Positions 46,855-57,021 of a DNA stretch of 64,000 bases are shown here, one piece after another. Within the stretch, counting starts at the first letter, position 1. Each line of letters starts with the position of its first letter. The translations under genes and the position numbers were made by a program. Below the pieces are notes generated by a model. The model was not told the DNA's origin. It searched no databases and worked only from the letters and a program-made list of their open reading frames with translations. This stretch comes from Pseudomonas aestuarii (GTDB lineage Bacteria; Pseudomonadota; Gammaproteobacteria; Pseudomonadales; Pseudomonadaceae): assembly GCF_027988105.1 (NCBI RefSeq), contig NZ_JAQJZJ010000008.1:1-64000 (forward strand), given 5' to 3'.

Positions 46855-48201
46855 TCAGTCCAGGCGGTTCAGGGCCTCGCCGACGGCATTGAACACGCGG
46901 TCGAGGTCCTCCATCTTGGCGTTGAAGGTTGGGCCGAATTGCAGGGTGTCGCCACCGAAGCGCACGTAGAAACCAGCCTTCCACAGGGCCATGCCGGCCT
47001 CGAACGGGCGGATCACCGGGTCGCCGTCACGCGGCGCGATCTGGATCGCGCCGGCCAGGCCGCAGTTGCGGATGTCGACGACGTGCTTGCTGCCTTTGAG
47101 GCCATGCAAGGCGTTGGCGAACTTGGGCGCCAGCTCGGCAGACTGCTGCACCAGGTTTTCGCGCTTGAGCAGCTCCAGCGAAGCCAGGCCGGCGGCGCAG
47201 GCCACCGGGTGCGAAGAATAGGTATAACCGTGGGTGAACTCGACCATGTGCTCGGGCGTGGCCTGCTGCATGAAGGTCTGGTAGATCTCGCTGCTGGCGA
47301 TCACCGCGCCCAGCGGTATGGCGCCGTTGGTGATCTGCTTGGCGGCGTTGATGATGTCCGGGGTGACGCCGAAGTACTCGGAACCGCTCCACTTGCCCAT
47401 GCGGCCGAAGGCGGTGATCACCTCGTCGAAGATCAGCAGGATATTGTGCTGGGTGCAGATCTCGCGCAGGCGCTGCAGGTAGCCCACCGGCGGCACGATC
47501 ACGCCGGCCGAACCGGACATCGGCTCGACGATCACCGCGGCGATGTTCGAGGCATCGTGCAGTTCGATCAGTTTCAGCAGCTCGTTGGCCAGCTCGACGC
47601 CGCCGGTCGCGGCCATGCCGTTGGTGTAGGCCAGGTGCGGCTGCAGGGTGTGCGGCAGGTGGTCGACATCCATGAACTGGCCGTACATCTTGCGGTTGCC
47701 ACCGATGCCGCCGAGGCTGGTGCCGGCGATGTTGACGCCGTGGTAGCCGCGGGCGCGGCCGATGAACTTGGTCTTGGCCGGCTGACCCTTGAGGCGCCAG
47801 TAAGCCTTGGCCATCTTCACCGAGGTGTCGGCGCACTCGGAGCCGGAGCTGGTGAAGAACACATGGTCCAGACCTGCCGGCATCAAGTCAGCGATCTGCT
47901 CGGCCAGCTGGAAAGACAAGGGATGGCCGTACTGGAAGCCCGGCGAGTAGTCGAGGGTGCCGAGCTGCCTGGCCACCGCCTCCTGGATTTCCTTGCGTGA
48001 GTGACCGGCACCGCAGGTCCACAGGCCGGACAGGCTGTCGTAGATCTTGCGGCCCTGATCGTCGGTCAGCCAGCTGCCTTCGGCGGCGACGATCAGGCGA
48101 GGGTCGCGCTGGAAGTTGCGGTTGGCGGTAAACGGCATCCAGTGGGCATCCAGCTTGAGCTGGCTGGCCAGTGACGGGGTGGCGGTCTGCGGCATGTTCA
48201 T
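46855..48201 (-). CDS. bauA: Beta-alanine (omega-amino acid):pyruvate aminotransferase
   Basis: A 448-residue class III PLP transaminase, the same length as the Pseudomonas BauA I recall. The PLP Lys is in INAAKQITNGAIPLG, and the cofactor Asp in LLIFDEVITAFGRMG. It moves the amino group of beta-alanine to pyruvate, giving malonic semialdehyde and alanine. The start at 48201 is at MNMPQTA; the longer frame to 48318 runs into the divergent promoter. The LysR gene is divergent, 150 bp away, and probably activates it. Confidence 0.94.
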   Translation of the reverse strand: MNMPQTATPSLASQLKLDAHWMPFTANRNFQRDPRLIVAAEGSWLTDDQGRKIYDSLSGLWTCGAGHSRKEIQEAVARQLGTLDYSPGFQYGHPLSFQLAEQIADLMPAGLDHVFFTSSGSECADTSVKMAKAYWRLKGQPAKTKFIGRARGYHGVNIAGTSLGGIGGNRKMYGQFMDVDHLPHTLQPHLAYTNGMAATGGVELANELLKLIELHDASNIAAVIVEPMSGSAGVIVPPVGYLQRLREICTQHNILLIFDEVITAFGRMGKWSGSEYFGVTPDIINAAKQITNGAIPLGAVIASSEIYQTFMQQATPEHMVEFTHGYTYSSHPVACAAGLASLELLKRENLVQQSAELAPKFANALHGLKGSKHVVDIRNCGLAGAIQIAPRDGDPVIRPFEAGMALWKAGFYVRFGGDTLQFGPTFNAKMEDLDRVFNAVGEALNRLD

Positions 48202-48351
48202 GGCGGCCTCGCAAGGAAAGTGGAAGCGACTGGGTATCTGTTGATCGACTGTGGAAACGATAAAAACCAATCTGTTGCCAGACAAGGTGCCACGGGCATA
48301 CATTCGGTAAAACCACACTCTTCTTATCTTTAGTTAAGCGATGGCTAAACA

Positions 48352-49272
48352 ATGAGCACACGCCGCCCCGATCCCCTGGCCCAGGTCAGCGACTTCGATA
48401 TCCGCCTGCTCAAGCTGTTTCGCAGCGTGGCGGAATGCGGCGGCTTTTCCGCCGCCGAGAGCGTACTGGGCATCGGCCGCTCGGCCATCAGCCAGCAGAT
48501 GAGCGACCTCGAACAGCGCCTCGGCCTGCGCCTGTGCCAGCGCGGGCGTGCGGGTTTTGCCCTGACCGAGGAAGGCCGCGAGGTGTACCGCTCGACCCAG
48601 CAACTGCTGGCCGCGCTGGAGAGCTTTCGCACCGAGGTCAACGGCCTGCATCAACACCTGCGCGGCGAGCTGAATATCGGCCTGACCGACAACCTGGTGA
48701 CGGTGCCGCACATGCGCATCACCAACGCCCTGGCCCGGCTCAAGGAACGCGGCCCAGAGGTGCGCATCCATATCCGCATGACCCCGCCGAGCGAGGTCGA
48801 GCAAGGCGTGCTCGACGGCCGCCTGCACATCGGCGTGGTGCCCCAGGCCGGCGCACTGTCCGGGCTCGACTACCAGGCGCTGTACGACGAGCGCTCGCTG
48901 CTCTACTGCGCGGTCGGTCATCCGCTGTTCTATGTCGACGACCAGCAACTTGAGGATCAGCGGCTGAATGCCCAGGACGCCATCGCGCCGACCTTCCGCC
49001 TGCCGCCCGACGTGCAGAGCCACTATCAGGTACTCAACTGCACCGCCAGCGCCTCGGACCGCGAGGGCATGGCCTTCCTGATTCTCACCGGGCGCTATAT
49101 CGGCTACCTGCCCGACCACTACGCCGCGGCCTGGGTGCAGCAGGGCCGCCTGCGCGCCCTCAAGGCCGACTCGCGCTTTTATGACGTCAGCCTGGCCGCC
49201 GTTACCCGCAAGGGTCGCCGGCCGCACCTGGTGCTGGAGAGCTTTCTCGAGGCGCTGGAAGCCTGCAGCTGA
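48352..49272 (+). CDS. bauR: LysR family regulator, BauR-like
   Basis: A 306-residue LysR-type protein with the HTH at about 13-72 (FDIRLLKLFRSVAECGGFSAAESVLGIGRSAISQQMSDLEQRLG) and an effector domain after residue 95. It is divergent from bauA, as bauR is in Pseudomonas aeruginosa, and should activate the beta-alanine operon. Symbol by position and similarity. Confidence 0.85.
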   Translation: MSTRRPDPLAQVSDFDIRLLKLFRSVAECGGFSAAESVLGIGRSAISQQMSDLEQRLGLRLCQRGRAGFALTEEGREVYRSTQQLLAALESFRTEVNGLHQHLRGELNIGLTDNLVTVPHMRITNALARLKERGPEVRIHIRMTPPSEVEQGVLDGRLHIGVVPQAGALSGLDYQALYDERSLLYCAVGHPLFYVDDQQLEDQRLNAQDAIAPTFRLPPDVQSHYQVLNCTASASDREGMAFLILTGRYIGYLPDHYAAAWVQQGRLRALKADSRFYDVSLAAVTRKGRRPHLVLESFLEALEACS

Positions 49273-49717
49273 GCGGCGTCGCCGTAGGGCCGTGACGTTC
49301 GGGTCGTAGGGCGCGCGCGGGCGGCGCTCCATTGCGGGCGTAGCGACAAGCCCGCCAGTTTTTGTGTCGCGCCGACAAACCATCGGTGCACTGCCTGCGG
49401 CGAGTGACACCCTACGGAGCACGGGCTGCTTCAGATCTGGCGACTCCCTCGGATCGTAGGGCGGCCGGGGCGCCGTCCGCTCGCAGCGTAGCGACAGCCC
49501 GCCAGCTTTTGTGTCGCGCCGACAAACCATCGGTGCACTGCCTGCGGCGAGTGACACCCTACGGATCGCGGCATTTACCGGATCAGGCGCTGATCCGTGA
49601 GATAGGGCGCCTCGGCAAGCCCGACACACCAGGTAACCACCGGGCGGGCGCAGCTGGCGCGCGGGGCGGTCTGCTAACTATGCTCGATACCCATGCGCTG
49701 TCACCCCGGAGGATGCC
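49273..49717. repeat. Gap with a tandem 147-bp-spaced duplication
   Basis: A 59-bp sequence is repeated perfectly at 49360-49418 and 49507-49565. Similar text also precedes each copy (GTAGGGCG...GCGACA..GCCCGCCAG), so the unit is about 147 bp. Each copy includes GTGTCG and GTGACACCCTACGG as inverted ends. No gene is present. It resembles dispersed intergenic repeats of Pseudomonas. Confidence 0.75.
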
Positions 49718-50641
49718 ATGCCCAGTCGTCGTCACGTCATTCAGCGCGGGGCCGCCCTGCTCAGTCTTATTGTCGCCGCGCCCTGGCTGGCGCATAGCGC
49801 CTTCGCCCTGGCCCCCGGGCAGTTGCTGCAGCGGCAGATTCCCGGCAGTGACGAACGCCTGCCGGTAATCGGCCTGGGCACCTCACGCACCTTCGATGTC
49901 CGCCTCGACGATGCCAGCCTCAAACCCCTGGAGGCGGTGATGCGCACCTTTATCAACGGCGGCGGCCGGCTGATCGACACCGCGCCCAGCTACGGCAACG
50001 CCGAGGCGGTCAGCGGCGAACTGCTCAGGCGGACCAATACCCAGGACAAGGCGTTTCTCGCGACCAAGGTCTCCGCCACCGGCCGCGAGCGCGGCCTGGC
50101 CCAGGTCGCTGCCAGCCTGCGTGCCCTGCAAACCGACACGCTCGATTTGCTGCAGGTGCACAACCTGCAAGACACGCGCAGCCAACTGGCCCTGCTGCGC
50201 GAACTGAAGGAACAGGGCAAGGTGCGCTACATCGGCATCACCCATTACCGCGAGTCGGCCCACGCCGACCTGCTCGCGGTGCTGGCGAAGGAGCCGCTGG
50301 ATTTCGTCCAGTTCAATTATTCGGTGGCCGAGCGCAACGCCGAGAAGCGCCTGCTGCCCTACTGCGCCGACCGCGGTATCGCCACCCTGATCAACCGCCC
50401 GTTCCAGCGCGGCCAATTGTTCAACCGGGTCGAGGGCAAGCCGCTGCCGGAGTGGGCGATCGAGGTCGACGCCACTTCCTGGGCGCAGTTGCTGCTCAAG
50501 TTCATCCTCGCCAACCCGGCGGTGACCGTGGTGATCCCGGCCACCTCCAAGGCGCGCTATATGGCCGACAACCTGCTGGCCGGCCATGGTCGCCTGCCGG
50601 ATGCGGCGCTGCGCGAGCGGATTATTCGCGCGTTCGGCTGA
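49718..50641 (+). CDS. Aldo/keto reductase with Tat-like signal peptide
   Basis: A 307-residue oxidoreductase. The N-terminus MPSRRHVIQRGAALLSLIVAAPWLAH... is a twin-arginine-type signal, so it is likely exported. The catalytic set can be read as Asp/Tyr in LIDTAPSYG, Lys in FLATKVSA and His in LQVHNLQD. Periplasmic aldo/keto reductases are unusual because NADPH is cytoplasmic; the substrate is unknown. Confidence 0.82.
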   Translation: MPSRRHVIQRGAALLSLIVAAPWLAHSAFALAPGQLLQRQIPGSDERLPVIGLGTSRTFDVRLDDASLKPLEAVMRTFINGGGRLIDTAPSYGNAEAVSGELLRRTNTQDKAFLATKVSATGRERGLAQVAASLRALQTDTLDLLQVHNLQDTRSQLALLRELKEQGKVRYIGITHYRESAHADLLAVLAKEPLDFVQFNYSVAERNAEKRLLPYCADRGIATLINRPFQRGQLFNRVEGKPLPEWAIEVDATSWAQLLLKFILANPAVTVVIPATSKARYMADNLLAGHGRLPDAALRERIIRAFG

Positions 50642-50658
50642 AGCTCGACCGATGCTCT

Positions 50659-50739
50659 TGTAGGAGCGGGCCATGCCGGCGAAGCGCTTGCCTGAGAGAC
50701 CTTCGCGGGCATGGAACTGGGCGTCCCCCGCGCCTACCA
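50659..50739. repeat. REP doublet before the NTP/NDP-exchanger-like gene
   Basis: TGTAGGAGCGGGC and, about 60 bp later, CCCGCGCCTACCA form an inverted REP pair with GCGGGCATGG inside. Confidence 0.75.
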
Positions 50740-50787
50740 GACAGTTTTCGGCCGTGCCTTGGCGGCCCGCCTTAGAAGGGAACGGCC

Positions 50788-52089
50788 ATGACCCCAACCC
50801 AGCGCCTGGCCAGGGCGATCAATGCCAAACCGGCCGAACTGTTCGCCGCGCTGGCTGGCTTCGGCCTGTTCTTCTGCCTGTTCAGCGGCTATTTCATGCT
50901 GCGCCCGGTCCGCGAGGCGATGGGCATTCGCGGCGGAGTGGAGAACCTGCAATGGCTGTTCAGCGCCACGTTCCTGGTCATGCTGGGCGCCGTGCCGCTG
51001 TTCGCCTGGCTCAATTCGCGGGTGCCGCGGGCACGCTATATCGACTGGGTGTACGGCTTCTTCATCGTCAACCTGCTCGGCTTCGCCGCGCTGTTCCGGC
51101 AGGCCGGCGACGATATCGGGGTGGCGCGGCTGTTCTACGTGTGGATCTCGGTCTACAACCTGTTCGTGGTCTCGGTGGCCTGGAGCCTGATGGCCGATGT
51201 CTTCGATGCGGCCCAGGCCAAGCGCCTGTTCGCCTTTATCGCCGCCGGCGCCAGTTGCGGCGGCCTGGCCGGGCCGGCGCTCAGCGCCCTGCTGGTCGGT
51301 GCCATCGGCCAGAGCGGCCTGATCGCCTGCGCCGCGCTGCTGCTCGGCGGCGCCGTGCTGGCCAAGCACTACCTGATGGCCTGGCGCGCCCAGGGTGGTG
51401 CCGGTCGCCCCGGCGCCCCACCCAGCGAGCACCCACGCGAGCCGGTGACCGGCAACCCGTTCAGCGGCATGACCCGGGTGCTGGCCTCGCCCTACCTGCT
51501 GGGCGTCAGCGCTTTCGTCATCCTCCTGGCGACGGCGAGCACCTTCCTCTACTTCGAGCAGGCACGCCTGGTGTCGCTGACCTTCCCGGAGCGCAACCAG
51601 CAGATCCGCGTGTTCGGCCTGATCGACTTCAGCGTGCAGGCGCTGTCGCTGCTGGCCCAGCTGTTCATCACCGGGCGGGTGGCGGAGAAGTTCGGCCTGC
51701 GCGCGCTGCTGGCCGGGGTGCCGTTGCTGGTCTGCCTGGGCTTTCTCGGCCTGGCCCTGGCACCGACCTTCGCCATGCTCGCGGCACTGATGATCGTGCG
51801 TCGGGTCGGCGAGTACGCCTTCGTCCGCCCCGGCCGGGAAATGCTCTTCGCCCCCCTCGATGCGCAGGCCAAGTACAAGGCCAAGAACTTCATCGACACC
51901 GTGGTCTACCGTGGTGGCGATGCCGTCAGCGCCTGGGCCAAGGCGCTGCTCGACCTGCTCAGCCAGGGCGTATTGCTCGCCGCCCTGGTCGGCGCCGCCT
52001 TGGCTGCCGCGTGGGGCGCGCTCGGCTGGTACCTGGGCGGGCGCCAGGAACCGGCCAAGCCGCAGGCGACCCCCGAGCCGCGTGACTGA
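50788..52089 (+). CDS. Twelve-helix carrier of the NTP/NDP-exchanger-like / MFS group
   Basis: A 433-residue inner-membrane protein with about 12 helices. The N-terminal FFCLFSGYFMLRPVREAMGI and the block FVRPGREMLFAPLDAQAKYKAKNFIDTVVYRGGDAV are marks of the bacterial group related to ADP/ATP translocases. Members in free-living bacteria have no proved substrate, so nucleotide exchange should not be assumed. It is a single gene with GGAACG before the ATG. Confidence 0.78.
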   Translation: MTPTQRLARAINAKPAELFAALAGFGLFFCLFSGYFMLRPVREAMGIRGGVENLQWLFSATFLVMLGAVPLFAWLNSRVPRARYIDWVYGFFIVNLLGFAALFRQAGDDIGVARLFYVWISVYNLFVVSVAWSLMADVFDAAQAKRLFAFIAAGASCGGLAGPALSALLVGAIGQSGLIACAALLLGGAVLAKHYLMAWRAQGGAGRPGAPPSEHPREPVTGNPFSGMTRVLASPYLLGVSAFVILLATASTFLYFEQARLVSLTFPERNQQIRVFGLIDFSVQALSLLAQLFITGRVAEKFGLRALLAGVPLLVCLGFLGLALAPTFAMLAALMIVRRVGEYAFVRPGREMLFAPLDAQAKYKAKNFIDTVVYRGGDAVSAWAKALLDLLSQGVLLAALVGAALAAAWGALGWYLGGRQEPAKPQATPEPRD

Positions 52090-52321
52090 TATCCCCCGTA
52101 GCAGGCCATGTTCTGGCGCAAGATCTGCGGCAGCCACCCAGACCGGGCTAGCGGAGCACGGCAGCAGCACGGAAAACCCCTCGCCCCGTCCGCACATTGC
52201 GTGTGCATAGCCTGGATTGGGTCGCATCCGCGGGGTTTTTCTGCGCCTTGCGCTTGTCACCTCGGCGACAGTGGGTTATCAGTGCAGTCGTCTGAAAACC
52301 TGACCACCGTGGAACCGCCCC

Positions 52322-52987
52322 ATGACCGTAGCAGTCCCTGCGCACAGCACCCATGCCGCCGGCAGACCGGCCGGGCGCATCCGCCAGAAGAACGAAGAAG
52401 CCATCCTTGCCGCCGCCGAGGAAGAGTTCGCCCGTCATGGCTTCAAAGGCACCAGCATGAACACCATCGCGCAGACCGTCGGCCTGCCGAAAGCCAACCT
52501 GCACTACTACTTCAGCAACAAGCTGGGCCTCTACCTGGCGGTGCTGGGCAACATCCTCGATCTCTGGGACAGCACCTTCAACACCCTGACCGTCGACGAC
52601 GATCCGGCCGAGGCCCTGGCCCGCTATATCCGCGCCAAGCTGGAGTTCTCGCGGCGCCAGCCCAAGGCCTCGCGAATCTTCGCCATGGAGGTGATCAGCG
52701 GCGGCGAATGCCTGTCGGCGTTCTTCAACCAGGATTACCAGAGCTGGTTCCGCGGCCGCGCCGCGGTTTTCGAGGCCTGGATCGCTGCCGGCAAGATGGA
52801 CCCGGTCGACCCGGTGCACCTGATCTTCCTGCTGTGGGGCAGCACCCAGCATTACGCCGACTTCGCCTCGCAGATCTGCCGGGTCACCGGCCGCACGCGC
52901 CTGACCAAGCAGGATTTCGACGTAGCCAGCGACAACCTGGTGCGCATCATCCTCAAGGGCTGCGGCCTGACCCCACCGACTGCCTGA
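52322..52987 (+). CDS. TetR family regulator, RutR-like
   Basis: A 221-residue repressor with an N-terminal HTH (about 22-66; FARHGFKGTSMNTIAQTVGLPKANLHYYF) and a YcdC/RutR-type C-terminal domain (about 85-215). RutR senses uracil or thymine and controls pyrimidine and purine use. Here the nearby purine deaminases make nucleobase catabolism a plausible target. It is four bases upstream of yigZ. Confidence 0.82.
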   Translation: MTVAVPAHSTHAAGRPAGRIRQKNEEAILAAAEEEFARHGFKGTSMNTIAQTVGLPKANLHYYFSNKLGLYLAVLGNILDLWDSTFNTLTVDDDPAEALARYIRAKLEFSRRQPKASRIFAMEVISGGECLSAFFNQDYQSWFRGRAAVFEAWIAAGKMDPVDPVHLIFLLWGSTQHYADFASQICRVTGRTRLTKQDFDVASDNLVRIILKGCGLTPPTA

Positions 52988-52991
52988 GCCC

Positions 52992-53576
52992 ATGCCCTTC
53001 ACCCTGCTAGCCCCTTGCGATTACCGCGAGGAGATCCGCAAGAGCCGCTTCCTCGCCCTCGCCGCGCCGGTGGCCAGTGCCGCCGAGGCCCAGGCATTTA
53101 TCGAGCGCGCCAGCGACCCCGCCGCCAGCCACAACTGCTGGGCCTGGAAGGTCGGCCAGCAATACCGATTCAGCGACGACGGCGAACCCGGCGGCACCGC
53201 CGGCCGGCCGATCCTCGCCGCCATTGAGGGCCAGGACTGCGACCGCGTGGCGGTGCTGGTGATCCGCTGGTACGGCGGCATCCAGCTCGGCACCGGCGGT
53301 TTGGCCCGCGCCTATGGCGGCAGCGCCAACAAGTGCCTGCAGGGCGGCCAACGCGCCGAGCTGGTGGCGCGCAGCCGCTGCGCCTGCCACTGCGGTTTCG
53401 CCGAGCTGGCGTTGCTCAAGGCGCGCCTGAGTGAGCTGGATGCCGTCCTGGACAGCGAGACCTTCGATGCCAGCGGCGCCGAACTGCAGCTGGCAGTGCC
53501 CGAAGCGCGTTTCGCCGAGCTACAGCGGCTGCTAGCCGATATCAGTCGTGGACGGAGCACGCTGCAGCGGCTGTAG
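52992..53576 (+). CDS. yigZ: YigZ/IMPACT family protein
   Basis: A 194-residue UPF0029 protein with the N-terminal IMPACT domain (KSRFLALAAPVASAAEAQAFI, SDDGEPGGTAGRPIL, IRWYGGIQLGTGGLARAYG) and a C-terminal ferredoxin-like domain. The family is linked to translation and stress, but its biochemical role is not settled. It is translationally close to the TetR gene. Confidence 0.9.
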   Translation: MPFTLLAPCDYREEIRKSRFLALAAPVASAAEAQAFIERASDPAASHNCWAWKVGQQYRFSDDGEPGGTAGRPILAAIEGQDCDRVAVLVIRWYGGIQLGTGGLARAYGGSANKCLQGGQRAELVARSRCACHCGFAELALLKARLSELDAVLDSETFDASGAELQLAVPEARFAELQRLLADISRGRSTLQRL

Positions 53577-53646
53577 GCGATTGCGCCAAGACTTATCGAC
53601 TGGTATCAAGCAACCGACCCCACCCGCAACCCCCTGGAGCAAGCCC

Positions 53647-54333
53647 ATGACCTCGACTCGAACTGCCCTGATCATCGGCGCCTCCCGTGGCCTCGGCCTC
53701 GGCCTGGTCAAGCAGCTGCACGCCGATGGCTGGCAGGTCATCGCCACGGTGCGCGACCAGCAACGCGCCGAAGCATTGCAGGCCGTGCCTGGCGTGCGCA
53801 TCGAGACGCTGGACATCGACGACGGCGCCGCCCTGGAGACCTTGGCCGGACGCCTGCAGGGCGTGGTTTTCGACCTCGTGCTGATCAATGCCGGCATCCT
53901 CGGCCCGGCGCACCAGTCGACTGGCGCGGCCACGTCCGCCGAACTGGGTCAGCTGTTCATGACCAACGCCGTCGCGCCGATTCGCCTGGCCGAACGCCTG
54001 ATCGAGCAGATCCGCCCGGCTAGCGGTGTGCTGGCATTCATGAGTTCGGTACTCGGCAGCGTGGCCAATCCAGAGGGCGCCGAGCTGGCGCTGTACAAGG
54101 CGAGCAAGGCCGCCCTCAACTCGCTGACCAACAGCCTGGTCTGCAGCCTGGCCGAACCGCGCCCGACGGTACTATCGCTGCACCCGGGCTGGGTCAAGAC
54201 CGAGATGGGCGGCGCCGGCGCCAGCCTGGACATAGCCACCAGCTGCCTCGGCCTGGTGACGCAGATCGAGCGACATGCCGGACGCGGCGGCCATCATTTC
54301 GTCGACTACCAGGGCCAAAGCATTCCCTGGTGA
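53647..54333 (+). CDS. Short-chain dehydrogenase/reductase
   Basis: A 228-residue SDR with cofactor motif GASRGLGLG (residues 11-19), a NAG motif in LINAGILG, catalytic Ser in FMSSVLGS and Tyr-Lys in LYKASKAALNS. It probably uses NADP(H) given the Arg after the first Gly. The substrate is unknown. I start at 53647, since the cofactor fold begins at once and the longer frame overlaps yigZ. Confidence 0.87.
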   Translation: MTSTRTALIIGASRGLGLGLVKQLHADGWQVIATVRDQQRAEALQAVPGVRIETLDIDDGAALETLAGRLQGVVFDLVLINAGILGPAHQSTGAATSAELGQLFMTNAVAPIRLAERLIEQIRPASGVLAFMSSVLGSVANPEGAELALYKASKAALNSLTNSLVCSLAEPRPTVLSLHPGWVKTEMGGAGASLDIATSCLGLVTQIERHAGRGGHHFVDYQGQSIPW

Positions 54334-54464
54334 GCCCCGCCGCCGGTTGATCCTGACCGCCAGGGCAGGTATCTTCAGCGGCACGCCATTCGGCGCACCT
54401 GGATCAGCAGACAGGGTCAACACTGAGCTGGCTAACCTGAACTTACCCTCAGAGGAGCCTGCCC

Positions 54465-55820
54465 ATGGCAGCTACCCGTATCTGGATCAAGAACCCCCTG
54501 GCCGTCTTCACCGCCAACCAGCTCGACGCCGCCGGCGGCCTGGTGATCGACAACGGCCTGATCAGCGAACTGCTCGGCGCCGGCCAGCAGCCCTCACGCC
54601 CCTGCGATCAGGTGTTCGACGCCCGCGAACATGTGCTGCTGCCGGGGCTGATCAACACCCATCATCACTTCTACCAGACCCTCACCCGCGCCTGGGCGCC
54701 GGTGGTCAACCAGCCGCTGTTCCCCTGGCTGCAGACCCTCTACCCGGTATGGGCGCGGTTGACCCCGCAAAAGCTCGCCCTGGCCAGCAAGGTGGCGTTG
54801 GCCGAACTGCTGTTGTCCGGTTGCAGCACCGCCGCGGATCACCACTACCTGTTTCCGGCCGGCCTGGAGCAGGCCATCGACGTGCAGGTCGAGGTGGTGC
54901 GCGAGCTGGGCATGCGCGCCATGCTCACCCGCGGTTCGATGAGCCTGGGCGAGGCCGACGGCGGCCTGCCGCCGCAGCAGACGGTGCAGCAGGGCGAGGT
55001 GATCCTGGCCGACAGCCAGCGCCTGATTCGCCAGTACCATGAGCGCGCGGCGGGGGCGCAGATCCAGATCGCCCTGGCGCCCTGCTCGCCGTTCTCGGTG
55101 ACGCCGGAGATCATGCGCCAGAGCGCCGAGCTGGCCGAACAACTGGACGTGCGCCTGCACACCCACCTGGCCGAGACCCTGGATGAGGAGGACTTCTGCC
55201 TGCAGCGCTTCGGCCTGCGCACCGTCGACTACCTGGACAGCGTCGGCTGGCTCGGCCCGCGTACCTGGCTGGCCCACGGCATCCACTTCAACCCGGACGA
55301 GATCGCCCGCCTCGGCGCCGCCGGCACTGGCATCAGCCACTGCCCCAGCTCGAACATGCGCCTGGCCTCGGGCATCTGCCCGACCCTCGACCTGCAGGCG
55401 GCCGGCGCACCGATCGGCCTGGGCGTCGACGGCTCGGCCTCCAACGACGCCTCCAATATGATCCTCGAGGCGCGCCAGGCCCTGTACCTGCAACGCCTGC
55501 GCTACGGCGCCGAGCAGATCACCCCGCAGCTGGTGTTGGGCTGGGCCACGCAAGGCTCGGCGCGCCTGCTCGGGCGCACGGACATCGGCGAACTGGCGGT
55601 CAGCAAGCAGGCCGACCTGGCGCTGTTCAAACTCGACGAGCTGCGTTTCTCCGGCAGTCACGACCCGCTCTCGGCCCTGCTGCTGTGCGGCGCCGACCGC
55701 GCCGACCGGATGATGATCGGCGGCCAGTGGCGGGTGATCGACGGCCAGATCGAAGGCCTGGACCTGGCGCAATTGATCGCCGATCACCGTCAGGCGGCCA
55801 GGGAATTGATTGGCGGATAG
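54465..55820 (+). CDS. 8-oxoguanine deaminase-type amidohydrolase
   Basis: A 451-residue metal-dependent deaminase of the TrzN/AtzB-like group. Ligands are His in GLINTHHHFYQ, His in LHTHLAET and LAHGIHF, and Asp in LGVDGSASNDAS. Pseudomonas aeruginosa PA0142, an 8-oxoguanine deaminase, is the closest protein I recall; the CPSSNMRLASG stretch fits that group. It likely converts 8-oxoguanine or a related purine to uric-acid-level products. AGAGGAG lies before the ATG, and an adenine deaminase follows. Confidence 0.85.
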   Translation: MAATRIWIKNPLAVFTANQLDAAGGLVIDNGLISELLGAGQQPSRPCDQVFDAREHVLLPGLINTHHHFYQTLTRAWAPVVNQPLFPWLQTLYPVWARLTPQKLALASKVALAELLLSGCSTAADHHYLFPAGLEQAIDVQVEVVRELGMRAMLTRGSMSLGEADGGLPPQQTVQQGEVILADSQRLIRQYHERAAGAQIQIALAPCSPFSVTPEIMRQSAELAEQLDVRLHTHLAETLDEEDFCLQRFGLRTVDYLDSVGWLGPRTWLAHGIHFNPDEIARLGAAGTGISHCPSSNMRLASGICPTLDLQAAGAPIGLGVDGSASNDASNMILEARQALYLQRLRYGAEQITPQLVLGWATQGSARLLGRTDIGELAVSKQADLALFKLDELRFSGSHDPLSALLLCGADRADRMMIGGQWRVIDGQIEGLDLAQLIADHRQAARELIGG

Positions 55821-55922
55821 GCGTTAGCGCAGATCGCGATCCTACGCACTCAACCCATCCTACGAACCGGCGGGTTTCACCCGCCCTACGCGGCTAAACT
55901 CAACCCCGACCACGCCCAATAG

Positions 55923-56882
<960 letters not shown>

Positions 56883-57021
56883 GCATATTGGAGTTTGCTC
56901 GACCGGCGCCGATACAGAAGGTGTATGTTGAACAGATGATCAGAAAAATAATGGCCAGATAATGGCCATCTCTGTTATCTATCTCACCTGACCTATTGCC
57001 GTCGTCGAGATTGCCGACCCG

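Noticed and set aside
49360..49565. Possible CRISPR array
   Set aside because: Only two repeats of 59 bp with related flanks, and no cas genes.
50734..52260. 508-codon open frame antisense to the carrier gene
   Set aside because: Shadow of a GC-rich membrane protein gene; composition is dominated by Gly, Gln, Glu and Arg.
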